Notes: generated from the sequence alone by a model not told the origin. Shown: positions 48,723 through 58,038, counted from the stretch's first letter. The stretch is 64,000 bases of DNA from Planktosalinus lacus (GCF_014640155.1 NZ_BMGK01000002.1:72589-136588), one strand, 5' to 3'. Numbers and translations: made by a program.

Positions 48723-49565
48723 ATGAAGGATATGTACCAGATGATAGGCCTTAGCAAGCAAGCCCACTATAAACGGGTAAGTCAATTTAAAAAACTGGAT
48801 AATATCTCAAAAGAAGTTGTGGCTGCAGCACAAATACTCCGTACAGAACACAAGCGTATGGGTTGTAGAAAGATTTATGATGAGATAAAACCTATCGCCA
48901 TAGGCAGGGATAAAACAGAAGCGTTACTTTTAAAAAATGGTTTTAGGATAAAACGCAAGCGAAATTATCGTCGTACCACATATGCTGGCAAAAAATGGTA
49001 TCCTAATTTAATTTCCAATCTAGAAGTAACCGATGTCAATCAATTATGGGTAAGCGATATGACTTATATTTCAGTAGGAGTCAAAAAACATTATTACCTT
49101 ACGTTGATACTTGATGTTTATAGTCGTAAAATTAAAGGATGGAGCTTGTCTGACAACCAGACAGCCCAATGCACTGTAATTGCAGCCTTTAAAAGAGCAA
49201 TGGAAGGATTTGATAAAAAGCAAGTGAGCAAACTTATTTTTCATTCAGACAGAGGCAGCCAATACTCCTGTGATGAATTGGAAGCGATGCATATAGAAAA
49301 CAATATTGATGCAAGTATGGGAGGCAAAGCTTGGGAAAATGCACACGCAGAGTCTTTAAATGGAATTTTAAAGAATGAGTATATTGACTTAGAGAACACA
49401 AATATTAAATTATTACCGTGTAGAAAACTTATTAAAAATATCATTGAAAAGTATAATAATAAGCGTCCACATGGTTCACTAAAAAATATGAAACCAGTAG
49501 AATTTGAAACTTTTGTTCAGCAGTTAACTGCTGAACAAAAACCAATATTTAAAATTAATTATTAA
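48723..49565 (+). CDS. IS3-family transposase OrfB (DDE integrase core)
   Basis: 280 residues from the first ATG; the real product is probably the OrfAB fusion beginning in orfA. HTH_21-like region (LRTEHKRMGCRKIYDEIK), then the RNase H-fold rve domain with the DDE residues in LWVSDMTYIS, IFHSDRGSQYS and AESLNGILKNEYI. All catalytic residues are intact, so the element may be active. Confidence 0.93.
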   Translation: MKDMYQMIGLSKQAHYKRVSQFKKLDNISKEVVAAAQILRTEHKRMGCRKIYDEIKPIAIGRDKTEALLLKNGFRIKRKRNYRRTTYAGKKWYPNLISNLEVTDVNQLWVSDMTYISVGVKKHYYLTLILDVYSRKIKGWSLSDNQTAQCTVIAAFKRAMEGFDKKQVSKLIFHSDRGSQYSCDELEAMHIENNIDASMGGKAWENAHAESLNGILKNEYIDLENTNIKLLPCRKLIKNIIEKYNNKRPHGSLKNMKPVEFETFVQQLTAEQKPIFKINY

Positions 49566-49628
49566 CCAAAAAAAGGGCAACCATATTCAGGCATGCTCAG
49601 ATAAAAAACATGGAACCATAAACATGGA

Positions 49629-49658
49629 ACAACCCCCTAAGCTGGGGGTTGTTTTTTT
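49629..49658 (+). terminator. Intrinsic terminator downstream of the IS element
   Basis: ACAACCCCC, loop TAAGCT, GGGGGTTGT, then a T-run on the + strand. It overlaps the stop codon of the converging umuC gene. Confidence 0.75.
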
Positions 49659-50923
49659 GTGTGTATTACGGCCAGTTCATCCCAGCGGGTGGTGTATCGT
49701 GGGCCACGTTCTTCCTGTATGAGTTGCCATTCTTTTTTTCGGTTGCCACACAAAGCGGAATAGACTTTGGCTTTGCCATATTTATAATTGAGCCGGTCAA
49801 AGGTTTCCATGAGCGCCTGCACATTCTTTTTTTCAGGATGAAACAAATTGCCTTGTACAAACTCCTGCGGTACAATGCCCAGCAAGCACACGCCTACTTT
49901 TTTATAGCGGTAGCCGGGTTTGTAGATTTGGTACAATGCTTTTTTGGCTGACGCAATCAGCCTGAGGGTATCGTTGGTTGCAACAGGAAGGGTGATGGTG
50001 ATACTGTTAGAATACTGAGCGTCTTTCACACTAAAGCGGTTGGTGTGTAAAAACACGTTGATAAAAGTAGCACAGGATTTCTGTGCGCGCAATACTTCAG
50101 CTACTTCAGAGATGTAATAGGCACAGGCTTCTTCGATAAGCCCAAGGTCTTCCAGGGGCCGTCCAAACGATTTGGCGGTGCCTATCCCCTTTTTGGGTTT
50201 GGGCATTTCCTGAATGCCCAGGCGGGGCCGCCCGTTAAGTTCGTCCCAGATGCGCAACCCCACTACCGTCATATGCCTGCGCACCCATCCGGCAGAGAGT
50301 TTTGTGAATTCATAAGCGGTATGCACCCCAATGGATTTCAATCGTTTGGCGTGTTGTCTGCCAATGCCCCACACGTCCTCTACCTTAAGCCATTTGAGTG
50401 CTTTGATGCGTTTCTCTTCCGTATCGATGACATACACCGTGTTGAGCTGTCTGTGGAATTTCTTGGCAATGCGGTTGGCCGCTTTGGCGAGCACTTTGGT
50501 TTTTGCAACCCCCACACCCACAGGCAGCCCGGTGTAACGATAAACGCGGTCTCTGATTTGAGCCGCATAAGCGGTTGCATCGGCAGAGATAATTCCGGTG
50601 ACATCGATGAACGATTCGTCAATGCTATAAACTTCAACCTGTGGTGAAAACTGATGCAGGATATTCATGACCCGTTGTGACATTTCGCCATAAAACGCAT
50701 AGTTGGAAGAAAACACATTCACCTGATGCGCCTTGAGTTGCTCCCTGATCTTAAACACCGGCTCAAACATAGGAATGTCGGTAAGTGCTTTGGCCTCGCG
50801 GTTGGCCGCAATCACACAGCCGTCATTATTGCTGAGCACCACCACGGGTTTTCCCCACAAATCAGGGCGAAAGACCTGCTCACAGGAAGCATAGAAACTG
50901 TTGCAATCAATCAGGGCTACCAT
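49637..50923 (-). CDS. umuC: Y-family DNA polymerase UmuC
   Basis: Catalytic subunit of a translesion polymerase. Palm/active-site residues are seen in [22 protein letters not shown] and [13 protein letters not shown]; helix-hairpin-helix region is [23 protein letters not shown]; the little-finger domain follows to about 345 and a UmuC C-terminal DUF4113-type segment ([16 protein letters not shown]) ends the protein. At 428 residues it is full length. Start overlaps the umuD stop (TAATG). Confidence 0.95.
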   Translation of the reverse strand: MVALIDCNSFYASCEQVFRPDLWGKPVVVLSNNDGCVIAANREAKALTDIPMFEPVFKIREQLKAHQVNVFSSNYAFYGEMSQRVMNILHQFSPQVEVYSIDESFIDVTGIISADATAYAAQIRDRVYRYTGLPVGVGVAKTKVLAKAANRIAKKFHRQLNTVYVIDTEEKRIKALKWLKVEDVWGIGRQHAKRLKSIGVHTAYEFTKLSAGWVRRHMTVVGLRIWDELNGRPRLGIQEMPKPKKGIGTAKSFGRPLEDLGLIEEACAYYISEVAEVLRAQKSCATFINVFLHTNRFSVKDAQYSNSITITLPVATNDTLRLIASAKKALYQIYKPGYRYKKVGVCLLGIVPQEFVQGNLFHPEKKNVQALMETFDRLNYKYGKAKVYSALCGNRKKEWQLIQEERGPRYTTRWDELAVIHTKKQPPA

Positions 50924-51288
50924 TACACTTTGTGGATTATATAAGTAATCACTCCCCAGAGCACATATTCCTTGTCCAGGTTTTGTAGTTGAATCTCTCT
51001 GATAAAAAAATCTCCATCCTCCACCACGACGGCCAGCCGGTTGTTCTGAGGGGCACGTGAGCGGTCAACGATAAGCACGTCATTATCATATATACGGAAT
51101 AATTCCAAATCCCTGCCCTTCACACGAATAAAAAACGTAGCATCACGGTTGTCAACCAACTCGTCGTGCAAATCAATGGGTTGCTCAGCATAATGTGTTG
51201 CAGCACTCGGAAAACCTGTTTGTTTTGAGACTTCAGGAGTGTGTCGCTGGTGCTTTTTCTTCAACTGTTTTATTTGATTCATCTCCAT
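50923..51288 (-). CDS. umuD: UmuD-like protein with catalytic dyad replaced
   Basis: Partner of UmuC with the LexA/UmuD S24 fold, recognised from [25 protein letters not shown] and DFFIREIQL, and from the umuDC arrangement. Aligned by eye with E. coli UmuD, the catalytic Ser60 (GDSM) is Asp60 (GRDL) and the catalytic Lys97 is Arg97, so self-cleavage should not occur. Start: ATG at 51288 is preferred; the TTG at 51294 lies within a TAATTTTG promoter-like box. 121 residues, shorter than E. coli (139) at the C-terminus. Confidence 0.85.
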   Translation of the reverse strand: MEMNQIKQLKKKHQRHTPEVSKQTGFPSAATHYAEQPIDLHDELVDNRDATFFIRVKGRDLELFRIYDNDVLIVDRSRAPQNNRLAVVVEDGDFFIREIQLQNLDKEYVLWGVITYIIHKV

Positions 51289-51440
51289 AGTCAAAATTAT
51301 AAAATTAGGAAATATTCCATCATTTTAAAGTGTTAATTTTTGAGATAGTTATCAAAATAAAAAAGTATCTTAGGAGGTAAAAATGTAACAAGCTGACATT
51401 CATTGCGACAAACAAACCAATCAATCAAAATCATTCTATT

Positions 51441-53075
51441 ATGAAAATTAAATCAATTACTATTCTGTGGGTACTCTTGATGAGTATCACGCTTGCTCCG
51501 GCACAATCCATTGAACAACAAATCGATGCCCTGTTTACAGAAGCCTATCCGGCTGACAAACCCGGTGCAACCGTACTCATTGCCAAAGACGACAAAGTCA
51601 TTTACCGAAAGGCGTTTGGCATGGCCAATCTGGAGCTGAATGTGCCTATGAAACCAGAAAGTGTTTTGGAACTGGCTTCCATTACCAAGCAGTTTACCTC
51701 CGTTGCCATCCTGATGCTCATGGAACAAGGCAAGCTGAGCCTTGAAGACCCGCTGTCAAAGTTCATTGCCGACTATCCCAGGGGCAATCAAATCACCATC
51801 CATCATTTGCTCAACCATACCTCGGGAATTAAGAGCTATACTGATGTGGCCGAGTTTATGAAATTAGCACGAACCGACATGACCCCTTTGGAAATCATCA
51901 ACAGTTTTAAGGATTTGCCTATGGAGTTTGAACCCGGAGAACGCTATGCTTATAACAATTCGGGGTATATACTTTTAGGGTATATCATTGAACAGGTTTC
52001 AGACATGAGTTATGAAGAATACATTCAGAAAAACATCTTTGACGAGCTGGGCATGAACAACTCCTATTACGGAAGCAGAAGCAGGATTATTCCCAACCGT
52101 GCCAGTGGTTATCAGCCTTCCGGCGAAAGCCATAGAAATGCTGAGTATCTTAGCATGACTATTCCCTATGCTGCAGGCTCCTTGATGTCAACCGTAGATG
52201 ACATGTTTTTATGGAGTAAAGCCATTCATCACAACACACTCATTTCAGAAAAAAGCAAGCAACTGGCCTTTACCAATAACACACTCAACGACGGCAAACC
52301 AACTTATTATGGTTATGGGTGGGGTGTCAATGAACTTGCCGGATTCACTTCCATTGAACATACCGGGGGTATTTTTGGGTTTACTACATCAGGCATTTAT
52401 GTGCCCGAAAAGAATATCTACTCCATCGTGTTGTCCAACGACAATGGTAATGGACCCGAGCCCTATAACCTTAAAGCAACAGCAATTGTTTTGGGCAAGC
52501 CCTTGGTTGAAAAACCGGCAGTAACCCTCACTGAAGAGCAACTACAAAAGTGGACGGGAGCCTATCAATTTGAAGAGGTCGTGCGCTTTATCACATACAA
52601 CGATGGGGCGCTTTACAGCACACGTGAGGGCGGACAACCGTTTAAACTGATTCCGCTTTCTGAAAATAGCTTTCAGTTTGAAGACAGTTTCACCACCTAT
52701 GACTTTTCTATGGAAAACGGAAAAAAAGTAAGCCTTTTTACTGACCGGATTAATAAAAGTAAAGGGGTTGAAACTGACAAAACCCCGGAACCTGAAAAGG
52801 AATCCATCTCATTGCCACAGGAAATTCTTGCCAGCTATGAAGGCACCTATGAACTGCAACCTTCTTTTCAAATTGTAGTAACCACCAAAGATGACCGAAT
52901 TTTTGCCCAGGCAACCGGCCAGCCGCAATTTGAGATTTTCGCTGAAAACGAAAACACCTTTTTCCTTAAAGTAGTGGAAGCCAAAGTAACTTTCAATAAA
53001 AATCCTGACGGCACTGTTAAAAGCTTGACCCTGTTTCAGGGTGGACAGGAAATGGAAGGAAAGAAAATTAAGTAA
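51441..53075 (+). CDS. Serine hydrolase, beta-lactamase class C / D-aminopeptidase type
   Basis: Exported penicillin-binding-like hydrolase. Signal peptide (about 1-22, ending LAPAQ). The SxxK motif has Ser80 and Lys83 (ELASITKQF). The YxN motif is in RYAYNNSGYILLG, and the third motif is HTGGIFGF. A C-terminal region (about 360-544) has two lipocalin-like DUF3471 segments. The family hydrolyses peptides or esters and rarely beta-lactams, so resistance should not be inferred. Terminated by a strong hairpin. Confidence 0.9.
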   Translation: MKIKSITILWVLLMSITLAPAQSIEQQIDALFTEAYPADKPGATVLIAKDDKVIYRKAFGMANLELNVPMKPESVLELASITKQFTSVAILMLMEQGKLSLEDPLSKFIADYPRGNQITIHHLLNHTSGIKSYTDVAEFMKLARTDMTPLEIINSFKDLPMEFEPGERYAYNNSGYILLGYIIEQVSDMSYEEYIQKNIFDELGMNNSYYGSRSRIIPNRASGYQPSGESHRNAEYLSMTIPYAAGSLMSTVDDMFLWSKAIHHNTLISEKSKQLAFTNNTLNDGKPTYYGYGWGVNELAGFTSIEHTGGIFGFTTSGIYVPEKNIYSIVLSNDNGNGPEPYNLKATAIVLGKPLVEKPAVTLTEEQLQKWTGAYQFEEVVRFITYNDGALYSTREGGQPFKLIPLSENSFQFEDSFTTYDFSMENGKKVSLFTDRINKSKGVETDKTPEPEKESISLPQEILASYEGTYELQPSFQIVVTTKDDRIFAQATGQPQFEIFAENENTFFLKVVEAKVTFNKNPDGTVKSLTLFQGGQEMEGKKIK

Positions 53076-53093
53076 TTGGAACTCATTGTATAC

Positions 53094-53121
53094 AAACCTC
53101 CATCAAACGATGGAGGTTTTT
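53094..53121 (+). terminator. Intrinsic terminator after the serine hydrolase
   Basis: AAACCTCCATC, loop AAAC, GATGGAGGTTT followed by a run of T. Placed about 20 bases after the stop. Confidence 0.85.
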
Positions 53122-53207
53122 TTATGCCTTAAGGTTTCCCAGAAGTTCAGACATAAAAAATAAAATTTAGTATCTTTCCGCAATTAATAACATAATCCCA
53201 TATTTTA

Positions 53208-55268
53208 ATGATGAAAACAGTATACTCCAAACAAAATGTCCCTTCAAAGATGCTATTTATAGCATTTTTTGTTGCTTCATTTTTACTTTCCCCTTTCAAC
53301 ACAATTCTTGCTCAGGGTGTAACTCCTGACCACATTGCAAAAATGAAAACGGTCACCGGCAGCACCATTTCAGAGAATGGAACTTATGTAGCCTACACAG
53401 TAAGCGCTCCGGCTGATGCTTTCAAGGAAAACAAAACAAACGCAACACACCTGTATGTCCTGAACACCTCTACCGGTGAAACCAAACCTTATTTCACCTC
53501 AGGTAGCGTGAGTCAGGTAAATTTCAGACCTTCAAAAGGAACCATCACCTTCTTAAGCAAACCGTCAGGAGATGATACCAATGCGCTTTTCGAAATGAGT
53601 ATAGACGGCGGGGAGGCAACAAAACTCTTTTCCCACAGCACCAGTATTTCAAACTACAGCTGGCAGGCAGATGGCAACCGCCTGGCTTTTTCGATTTCGG
53701 AAAAAGACGACAAGCCCGAAACACCACTTAGCTACTCCCCTGACTTTTATGAAGAGGATTTCAGTCAAAGAAAAGCATTTATTGTAGACCTGTCTGCTTC
53801 CAATCCTGAACCATTACAACTGAATATCGATGGCAATGTATATATGATGAGCTGGAGTCCTGATGGCAACAAACTGGCTGTATCGGCCGCCCCTACTTCA
53901 TCTGTGGATGATTCATATATGAAACAAGGCATTGTAATTGTAAGCAGCAGCACACGCAACGTAATTGCTAACATTGACAATGAAGGTAAATTAGGCCAGA
54001 TAGAATGGAGCCCAAACAATAGCCAACTGGCATTGAAAGCTGCAAAAGATATTCACGACCCAATTGACGGACGCATTTTAATTGTTTCGGCCAATGGAGG
54101 GACTCCTCAAATAATCAACGCAGATTATAAGGGTAAATATGAATCTATTAAATGGACAGATGCAAACACCATTCACTATTTGGCAAGCGAAGGAACAAGC
54201 TCAGTATTAGGAAGCATTCGACCTGATGGCAGTGGCAATCAACAGATTTTCAAATCTGATGCCCATAATATCACCTCCTTTTCCAGAGCTTCAAATGGAT
54301 CAATGTCATTTACAGCGAGCTCACCTCAACACCCCACAGAGCTTTTTACGCTGGCAGCTACCAAAAATGCAGCTCCTCAAAAGAGAACAAACAACAATCC
54401 GTGGTTAAGTGAAGTACAACTTGGAAAACAAGAAGTGATAACTTACAAAACTCGCGATGGGGCATATGACATTCAGGGAATTTTGATGTATCCTTTAAAT
54501 TATCAATCGGGTACAAATGTTCCTTTAATTACTGTGGTGCACGGTGGACCGGAAGCCCATTATACCAATGGCTGGCTCACAGCCTATTCCATACCCGGAC
54601 AAATGGCAACCGCCAAAGGATATGCAGTTTTTTATCCAAACTACAGAGGTAGTACAGGCAGAGGAGCCGAGTTTGCTTATAGCAGCCAGGGCGACCTTGC
54701 CGGTAAAGAGTTTGACGATATTGTTGATGGTGTAGATTACCTGATTGAACAGGGCATCGCAGACAAAGACCGAATTGGTGTGACAGGTGGTTCATACGGA
54801 GGGTATGCTTCAGCCTGGATGAGCACCTATTATTCTGACCGTTTTGCTGCAGCCGTAATGTTTGTTGGAATCAGTAATAACATTTCAAAATGGGGAACCA
54901 GTGATATTCCTGAAGAATTGTATTTGGTACACTCCAGAAAACGCATTTGGAACGATTGGGATGGCTATCTTAAAAGAAGTCCTGTGTATTATGTAGACCG
55001 TTCTGAAACGCCTATTCTTATAATGCACGGAGCCGATGACCCAAGAGTTCACCCGGCACAGTCTATGGAGTTGTACCGTCATCTGAAAGTTAGAAAACCT
55101 GAACTTCCGGTAAGATTGATCTATTATCCCGGAGAAGGACATGGTAACCGAAATTCAGGTTCAAAATATGATTACAACCTAAGGATGTTACAATGGTTTG
55201 ACACCTACCTGATGAGTGGTGATGCCAAGGCAGAAAAACCTAGTTTGGATTTACCGGTGAAAAAGTAA
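53208..55268 (+). CDS. S9 family prolyl oligopeptidase (dipeptidyl/acylaminoacyl peptidase type)
   Basis: Secreted or periplasmic serine peptidase. Signal peptide (about 1-36, ending TILAQ), a beta-propeller from about 40 to 400 with WD-like blades (ISNYSWQADGNRLAF, MMSWSPDGNKLAVS), and an alpha/beta-hydrolase domain (about 420-665). The nucleophile Ser529 lies in GVTGGSYGGYASAWM, with Asp in HGADDPRVHPAQSM and His in YPGEGHGN. Two adjacent ATG codons start the frame. Monocistronic with a terminator. Confidence 0.93.
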   Translation: MMKTVYSKQNVPSKMLFIAFFVASFLLSPFNTILAQGVTPDHIAKMKTVTGSTISENGTYVAYTVSAPADAFKENKTNATHLYVLNTSTGETKPYFTSGSVSQVNFRPSKGTITFLSKPSGDDTNALFEMSIDGGEATKLFSHSTSISNYSWQADGNRLAFSISEKDDKPETPLSYSPDFYEEDFSQRKAFIVDLSASNPEPLQLNIDGNVYMMSWSPDGNKLAVSAAPTSSVDDSYMKQGIVIVSSSTRNVIANIDNEGKLGQIEWSPNNSQLALKAAKDIHDPIDGRILIVSANGGTPQIINADYKGKYESIKWTDANTIHYLASEGTSSVLGSIRPDGSGNQQIFKSDAHNITSFSRASNGSMSFTASSPQHPTELFTLAATKNAAPQKRTNNNPWLSEVQLGKQEVITYKTRDGAYDIQGILMYPLNYQSGTNVPLITVVHGGPEAHYTNGWLTAYSIPGQMATAKGYAVFYPNYRGSTGRGAEFAYSSQGDLAGKEFDDIVDGVDYLIEQGIADKDRIGVTGGSYGGYASAWMSTYYSDRFAAAVMFVGISNNISKWGTSDIPEELYLVHSRKRIWNDWDGYLKRSPVYYVDRSETPILIMHGADDPRVHPAQSMELYRHLKVRKPELPVRLIYYPGEGHGNRNSGSKYDYNLRMLQWFDTYLMSGDAKAEKPSLDLPVKK

Positions 55269-55290
55269 ATCAATTTATAATATGAAAATA

Positions 55291-55317
55291 AAAGCCCCCA
55301 AATTGGGGGCTTTTTTT
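55291..55317 (+). terminator. Intrinsic terminator after the S9 peptidase gene
   Basis: AAAGCCCCC, loop AAATT, GGGGGCTTT plus T-run. About 22 bases after the stop. Confidence 0.88.
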
Positions 55318-55466
55318 GGTAATTTATAGAACAGTTGAAATTTCAATCTGATTCAGAGAATCCTTTTTCATCAATCGCTGGAAATACTAAAGTGAAAGTT
55401 GTCGCTTTCTCACTTTTTATGTTCATTTTCGCTTAACAAAATTTTATTTTGCACGCTTCAGTGAAC

Positions 55467-55499
55467 AAAAAAAGTGATTTACTAACGTAAATCACTTTT
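55467..55499 (-). terminator. Terminator of the tRNA-Pro transcript
   Basis: GTGATTTAC, loop TAAC, GTAAATCAC with A/T tails. Read on the minus strand it is followed by a run of seven T, placing it just downstream of tRNA-Pro(GGG). Confidence 0.8.
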
Positions 55500-55506
55500 G
55501 TGCTTG

Positions 55507-55580
55507 TCGGGATGACAGGATTTGAACCTGCGACCCCACGCCCCCCAGGCGTGTACGCTACCAGACTGCGCCACATCCCG
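55507..55580 (-). tRNA. tRNA-Pro (anticodon GGG)
   Basis: 74 bases on the minus strand. Acceptor arms CGGGATG/CATCCCG, T-arm GCAGGTTCAAATCCTGT, anticodon stem CACGC/GCGTG with loop CTGGGGG giving GGG. CCA is not encoded. Confidence 0.92.
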
Positions 55581-56007
55581 AAAATATGTTAAATAAGCTC
55601 AAATTATAATTTATTAAACAGTTAGAATATTACATCCTAACCTTCAAGTGGTGCAGCCCGCCCTGAGCTTGTCGAAGGGCCACATCCCGAAAATATGTTA
55701 AATAAGCTCAAATTATAATTTATTAAACAGTTAGAATATTACATCCTAACCTTCAAGTGGTGCAGCCCGCCCTGAGCTTGTCGAAGGGCCACATCCCGAA
55801 AAATATGTAAATAAGCTCAAATTATAATTTATTAAACAGTTAGAATATACATCCTAACCTTTAAGTGGTGCAGCCCGCCCTGAGCTTGTCGAAGGGCCAC
55901 ATCCCGAAAATGTGTTGGTAAGCTCAAAGTTAAAATTTTAAAAAGGATATCACCTCTAATTCATAAAGAGGTGCAGCCCGTGCTGAGCTCATCGAAGTAC
56001 CACATCT
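55572..56007. repeat. Tandem repeat (about 109 bp, four units) between two tRNA-Pro genes
   Basis: Units begin at 55572, 55681, 55790 and 55898. The first three are nearly identical and the fourth is degenerate, with a remnant of the next boundary (CACATCT) at 56001. Each boundary carries GCCACATCCCG, which on the minus strand is the first 11 bases of tRNA-Pro(GGG). Each unit contains the palindrome CCCTGAGCTTGTCGAAGGG (55661-55679, 55770-55788, 55878-55896; mutated at 55981-55999). The array lies in the leader or spacer of the tRNA transcript. Confidence 0.85.
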
Positions 56008-56022
56008 AGTTCAACAAAATTG

Positions 56023-56097
56023 TCGGGGTGGCAGGATTCGAACCTGCGACCTCCTGCTCCCAAAGCAGGCGCGATAACCGGGCTACGCTACACCCCG
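56023..56097 (-). tRNA. tRNA-Pro (anticodon TGG)
   Basis: 75 bases on the minus strand. Acceptor CGGGGTG/CACCCCG, T-arm GCAGGTTCGAATCCTGC, anticodon stem CCTGC/GCAGG with loop TTTGGGA giving TGG. CCA not encoded. Upstream of, and probably cotranscribed with, tRNA-Pro(GGG) across the repeat array. Confidence 0.93.
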
Positions 56098-56377
56098 AAA
56101 AATATTATTCGGTTTTTTGTCAATTTGACTGCTCAATATTTTTAAGAACAAAAACAACTTGTGTTTTTTCGGATTGCAAATATATATTTTATGTTAAGAT
56201 TAGCAGGCATTTTATTTCTTTTTTTTATCTTATAAAAGAAAATAACTTTGTAAAATTAACAATGGGTATTTTTCGATTCTAACAATATAATTTTTTTTTA
56301 ATACTTGAAAAATTAAGTGTTGTGATTATTAAATACAGAGACTCCTTTATAAATTAAAACGTTAAAAATAAAAAACT

Positions 56378-57496
56378 ATGAAAATTAAAATTTTACTGCT
56401 TCTTTTTTCCGGTTGGTTTATCAGTTGTGCGCAAGTCAAGCAAAATGACATTGAAATAAAACCCCAACAAGGCTCCTATACGTTTGAAACTGTTTTTTCA
56501 AATGTAGCGATACCCTGGGGACTTGCGTGGTTGCCGGACGGATCTATGCTGGTGGGAGATAAAAGCGGTGAGGTTACACTTGTAAATGGCAACAATGAGC
56601 TTACTATTTCTACCGGTTTTGAGGATCTGTATTTAAGAGGTCAGGGTGGTCTTTTGGATATCTTGCCTCACCCCGATTATGAAAACAACAAATGGATTTA
56701 TTTCGCCTACGCTTCCTCAATGGGTGAAGGTGAAGGAGGAAATACCAAGATTGTAAGAGCAAAACTTGAAGAAAATAAATTAACTCAAATTGATGAGCTT
56801 TACAAAGCATCTCCCAATTCCGCCAAGGGCGTTCATTTCGGTTCCCGAATGGTTTTTGATAAGCAGGGTTATTTATATTTCACCATAGGCGACCGAGGAA
56901 ACCGGGACGAAAATCCACAAGACATTACCCGCGATGGTGGAAAAATCTACAGAATTAACGACGACGGTAGCATTCCCGGAGACAACCCTTTTGTAAATGA
57001 AGCCGGAGCAAAAACAGCCATTTATTCTTATGGCCACAGAAATCAACAAGGAATGGATATCCATCCCGAAACGGGTGAGATCTGGACCCATGAACACGGA
57101 CCTAAGGGAGGTGACGAAATTAACATCACCAAAAAAGGTGCAAATTATGGCTGGCCCCTAATTACCTATGGCGTGAACTACAGTGGAACCACCATCACCG
57201 AAAAAACCCACAAAGAAGGAATGGAACAACCACTTTACTATTGGATCCCATCTATAGCCCCAAGCGGAATGACATTTGTAACAGGGGACAAGTATCCCGA
57301 CTGGAAAGGACATCTTTTAGTGGGTTCACTAAAGTTTCAATACCTCGAATTGCTTAAAATAAACAACAATCAAGTAACAGAACGTCAAAAAATCGCTGAA
57401 GACATTGGAAGGTTGCGCACAGTAAAAATGGGTCCCGATGGATATGTTTATATGGGTGTTGAAGGCAAAGGAATTGTAAAAGTAATTCCTAATTAG
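56378..57496 (+). CDS. PQQ-dependent sugar dehydrogenase-like lipoprotein
   Basis: Six-bladed beta-propeller of the soluble glucose/aldose sugar dehydrogenase family (GSDH). Lipobox SC at Cys17 (FISCAQ) after a signal peptide. Family motifs: PWGLAWLPDGSMLVGDKSGE, GGLLDILPHPDYENNKWIY, HFGSRMVFDKQGYLYFTIGDRGNR, YGHRNQQGMDIHPETGEIW, and EHGPKGGDEIN. PQQ synthesis genes are not in the window. The cytochrome c gene that follows after 2 bp is the likely electron acceptor. Confidence 0.88.
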   Translation: MKIKILLLLFSGWFISCAQVKQNDIEIKPQQGSYTFETVFSNVAIPWGLAWLPDGSMLVGDKSGEVTLVNGNNELTISTGFEDLYLRGQGGLLDILPHPDYENNKWIYFAYASSMGEGEGGNTKIVRAKLEENKLTQIDELYKASPNSAKGVHFGSRMVFDKQGYLYFTIGDRGNRDENPQDITRDGGKIYRINDDGSIPGDNPFVNEAGAKTAIYSYGHRNQQGMDIHPETGEIWTHEHGPKGGDEINITKKGANYGWPLITYGVNYSGTTITEKTHKEGMEQPLYYWIPSIAPSGMTFVTGDKYPDWKGHLLVGSLKFQYLELLKINNNQVTERQKIAEDIGRLRTVKMGPDGYVYMGVEGKGIVKVIPN

Positions 57497-57498
57497 CC

Positions 57499-57963
57499 TT
57501 GAATATACAACTAGTAGGTAAAATTGTTTTTACAAGCGTATTGCTGTTTGTTATTCACAAGACCCCAGTTTTTTTTGAGGAAGCAGGTCTTTATTTAAAC
57601 ATACCGGAAACTCAGCAACAGCAACAGGAAGTTTTAGAAGAAAGCATCAACAGAGGAAGAACCGTTTACAATGATTTTTGTGTCCAATGTCATTTACCGG
57701 ATGGAAAAGGAACCGAAGGAGTTTTTCCACCATTGGCAGATTCTGACTGGTTAATGGAAAAACGAACAGAGAGCATCCATTCTGTTAAATACGGTTTGAA
57801 AGGTGAAATTGTCGTGAACGATATTCAATACAACAATATGATGCCACCAATGGGACTTCTTGACAGAGAAGTTGCCGATGTGATGAATTATATTATGAAC
57901 TCCTGGGGCAATACTCAGCATAAAATGGTCACACTTGAAGAGGTCAAATCCATAAACAAATAA
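57499..57963 (+). CDS. Membrane-anchored mono-haem cytochrome c
   Basis: 154 residues. N-terminal hydrophobic anchor (about 5-25), then a class I cytochrome c domain with haem motif Cys61-x-x-Cys64-His65 (DFCVQCHLPDGKGTEGVFPPL) and a likely Met ligand in YNNMMPPMG. The start is TTG at 57499, two bases after the upstream stop, as no ATG is available. Partner of the sugar dehydrogenase; maturation would need CcsBA (4711-7875). Confidence 0.85.
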   Translation: MNIQLVGKIVFTSVLLFVIHKTPVFFEEAGLYLNIPETQQQQQEVLEESINRGRTVYNDFCVQCHLPDGKGTEGVFPPLADSDWLMEKRTESIHSVKYGLKGEIVVNDIQYNNMMPPMGLLDREVADVMNYIMNSWGNTQHKMVTLEEVKSINK

Positions 57964-58038
57964 TATTTGATCTGAAACATCTCCTTATTTGGCGCTATTA
58001 CTAAAAAATAAACCTCATTTAAAAAATCAAATTATTGT

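Larger units (their letters stand above)
48297..49585 (+). mobile_element. IS3-family insertion sequence with 3-bp target duplication
   Basis: Element of about 1.28 kb (48300-49582). Ends are imperfect inverted repeats: GGTTGCC followed by seven T at the left (48300-48313) and its complement with one extra C at the right (ending 49582). The flanks on both sides are ATA (48297-48299 and 49583-49585), a plausible 3-bp target-site duplication. Contains orfA, orfB and a frameshift site, all intact. It lies in a gap between genes and disrupts nothing visible. Confidence 0.85.

Noticed and set aside
48328-49565. IS transposase as a frameshifted pseudogene
   Set aside because: The -1 offset occurs at a canonical A AAA AAG site and both frames are intact, so it is programmed frameshifting.
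51441-53075. Class C beta-lactamase as an antibiotic-resistance gene
   Set aside because: The length, the DUF3471-like C-terminal domains and the HTGG motif fit the broad esterase/peptidase group rather than AmpC.
55572-56007. Possible CRISPR array
   Set aside because: The units are contiguous ~109-bp tandem copies with no unique spacers and no cas genes nearby.
56028-56282. Frame of 84 codons starting MAGFEPATSC
   Set aside because: Its beginning is the antisense translation of tRNA-Pro(TGG), a well-known false gene; the rest is AT-rich spacer.
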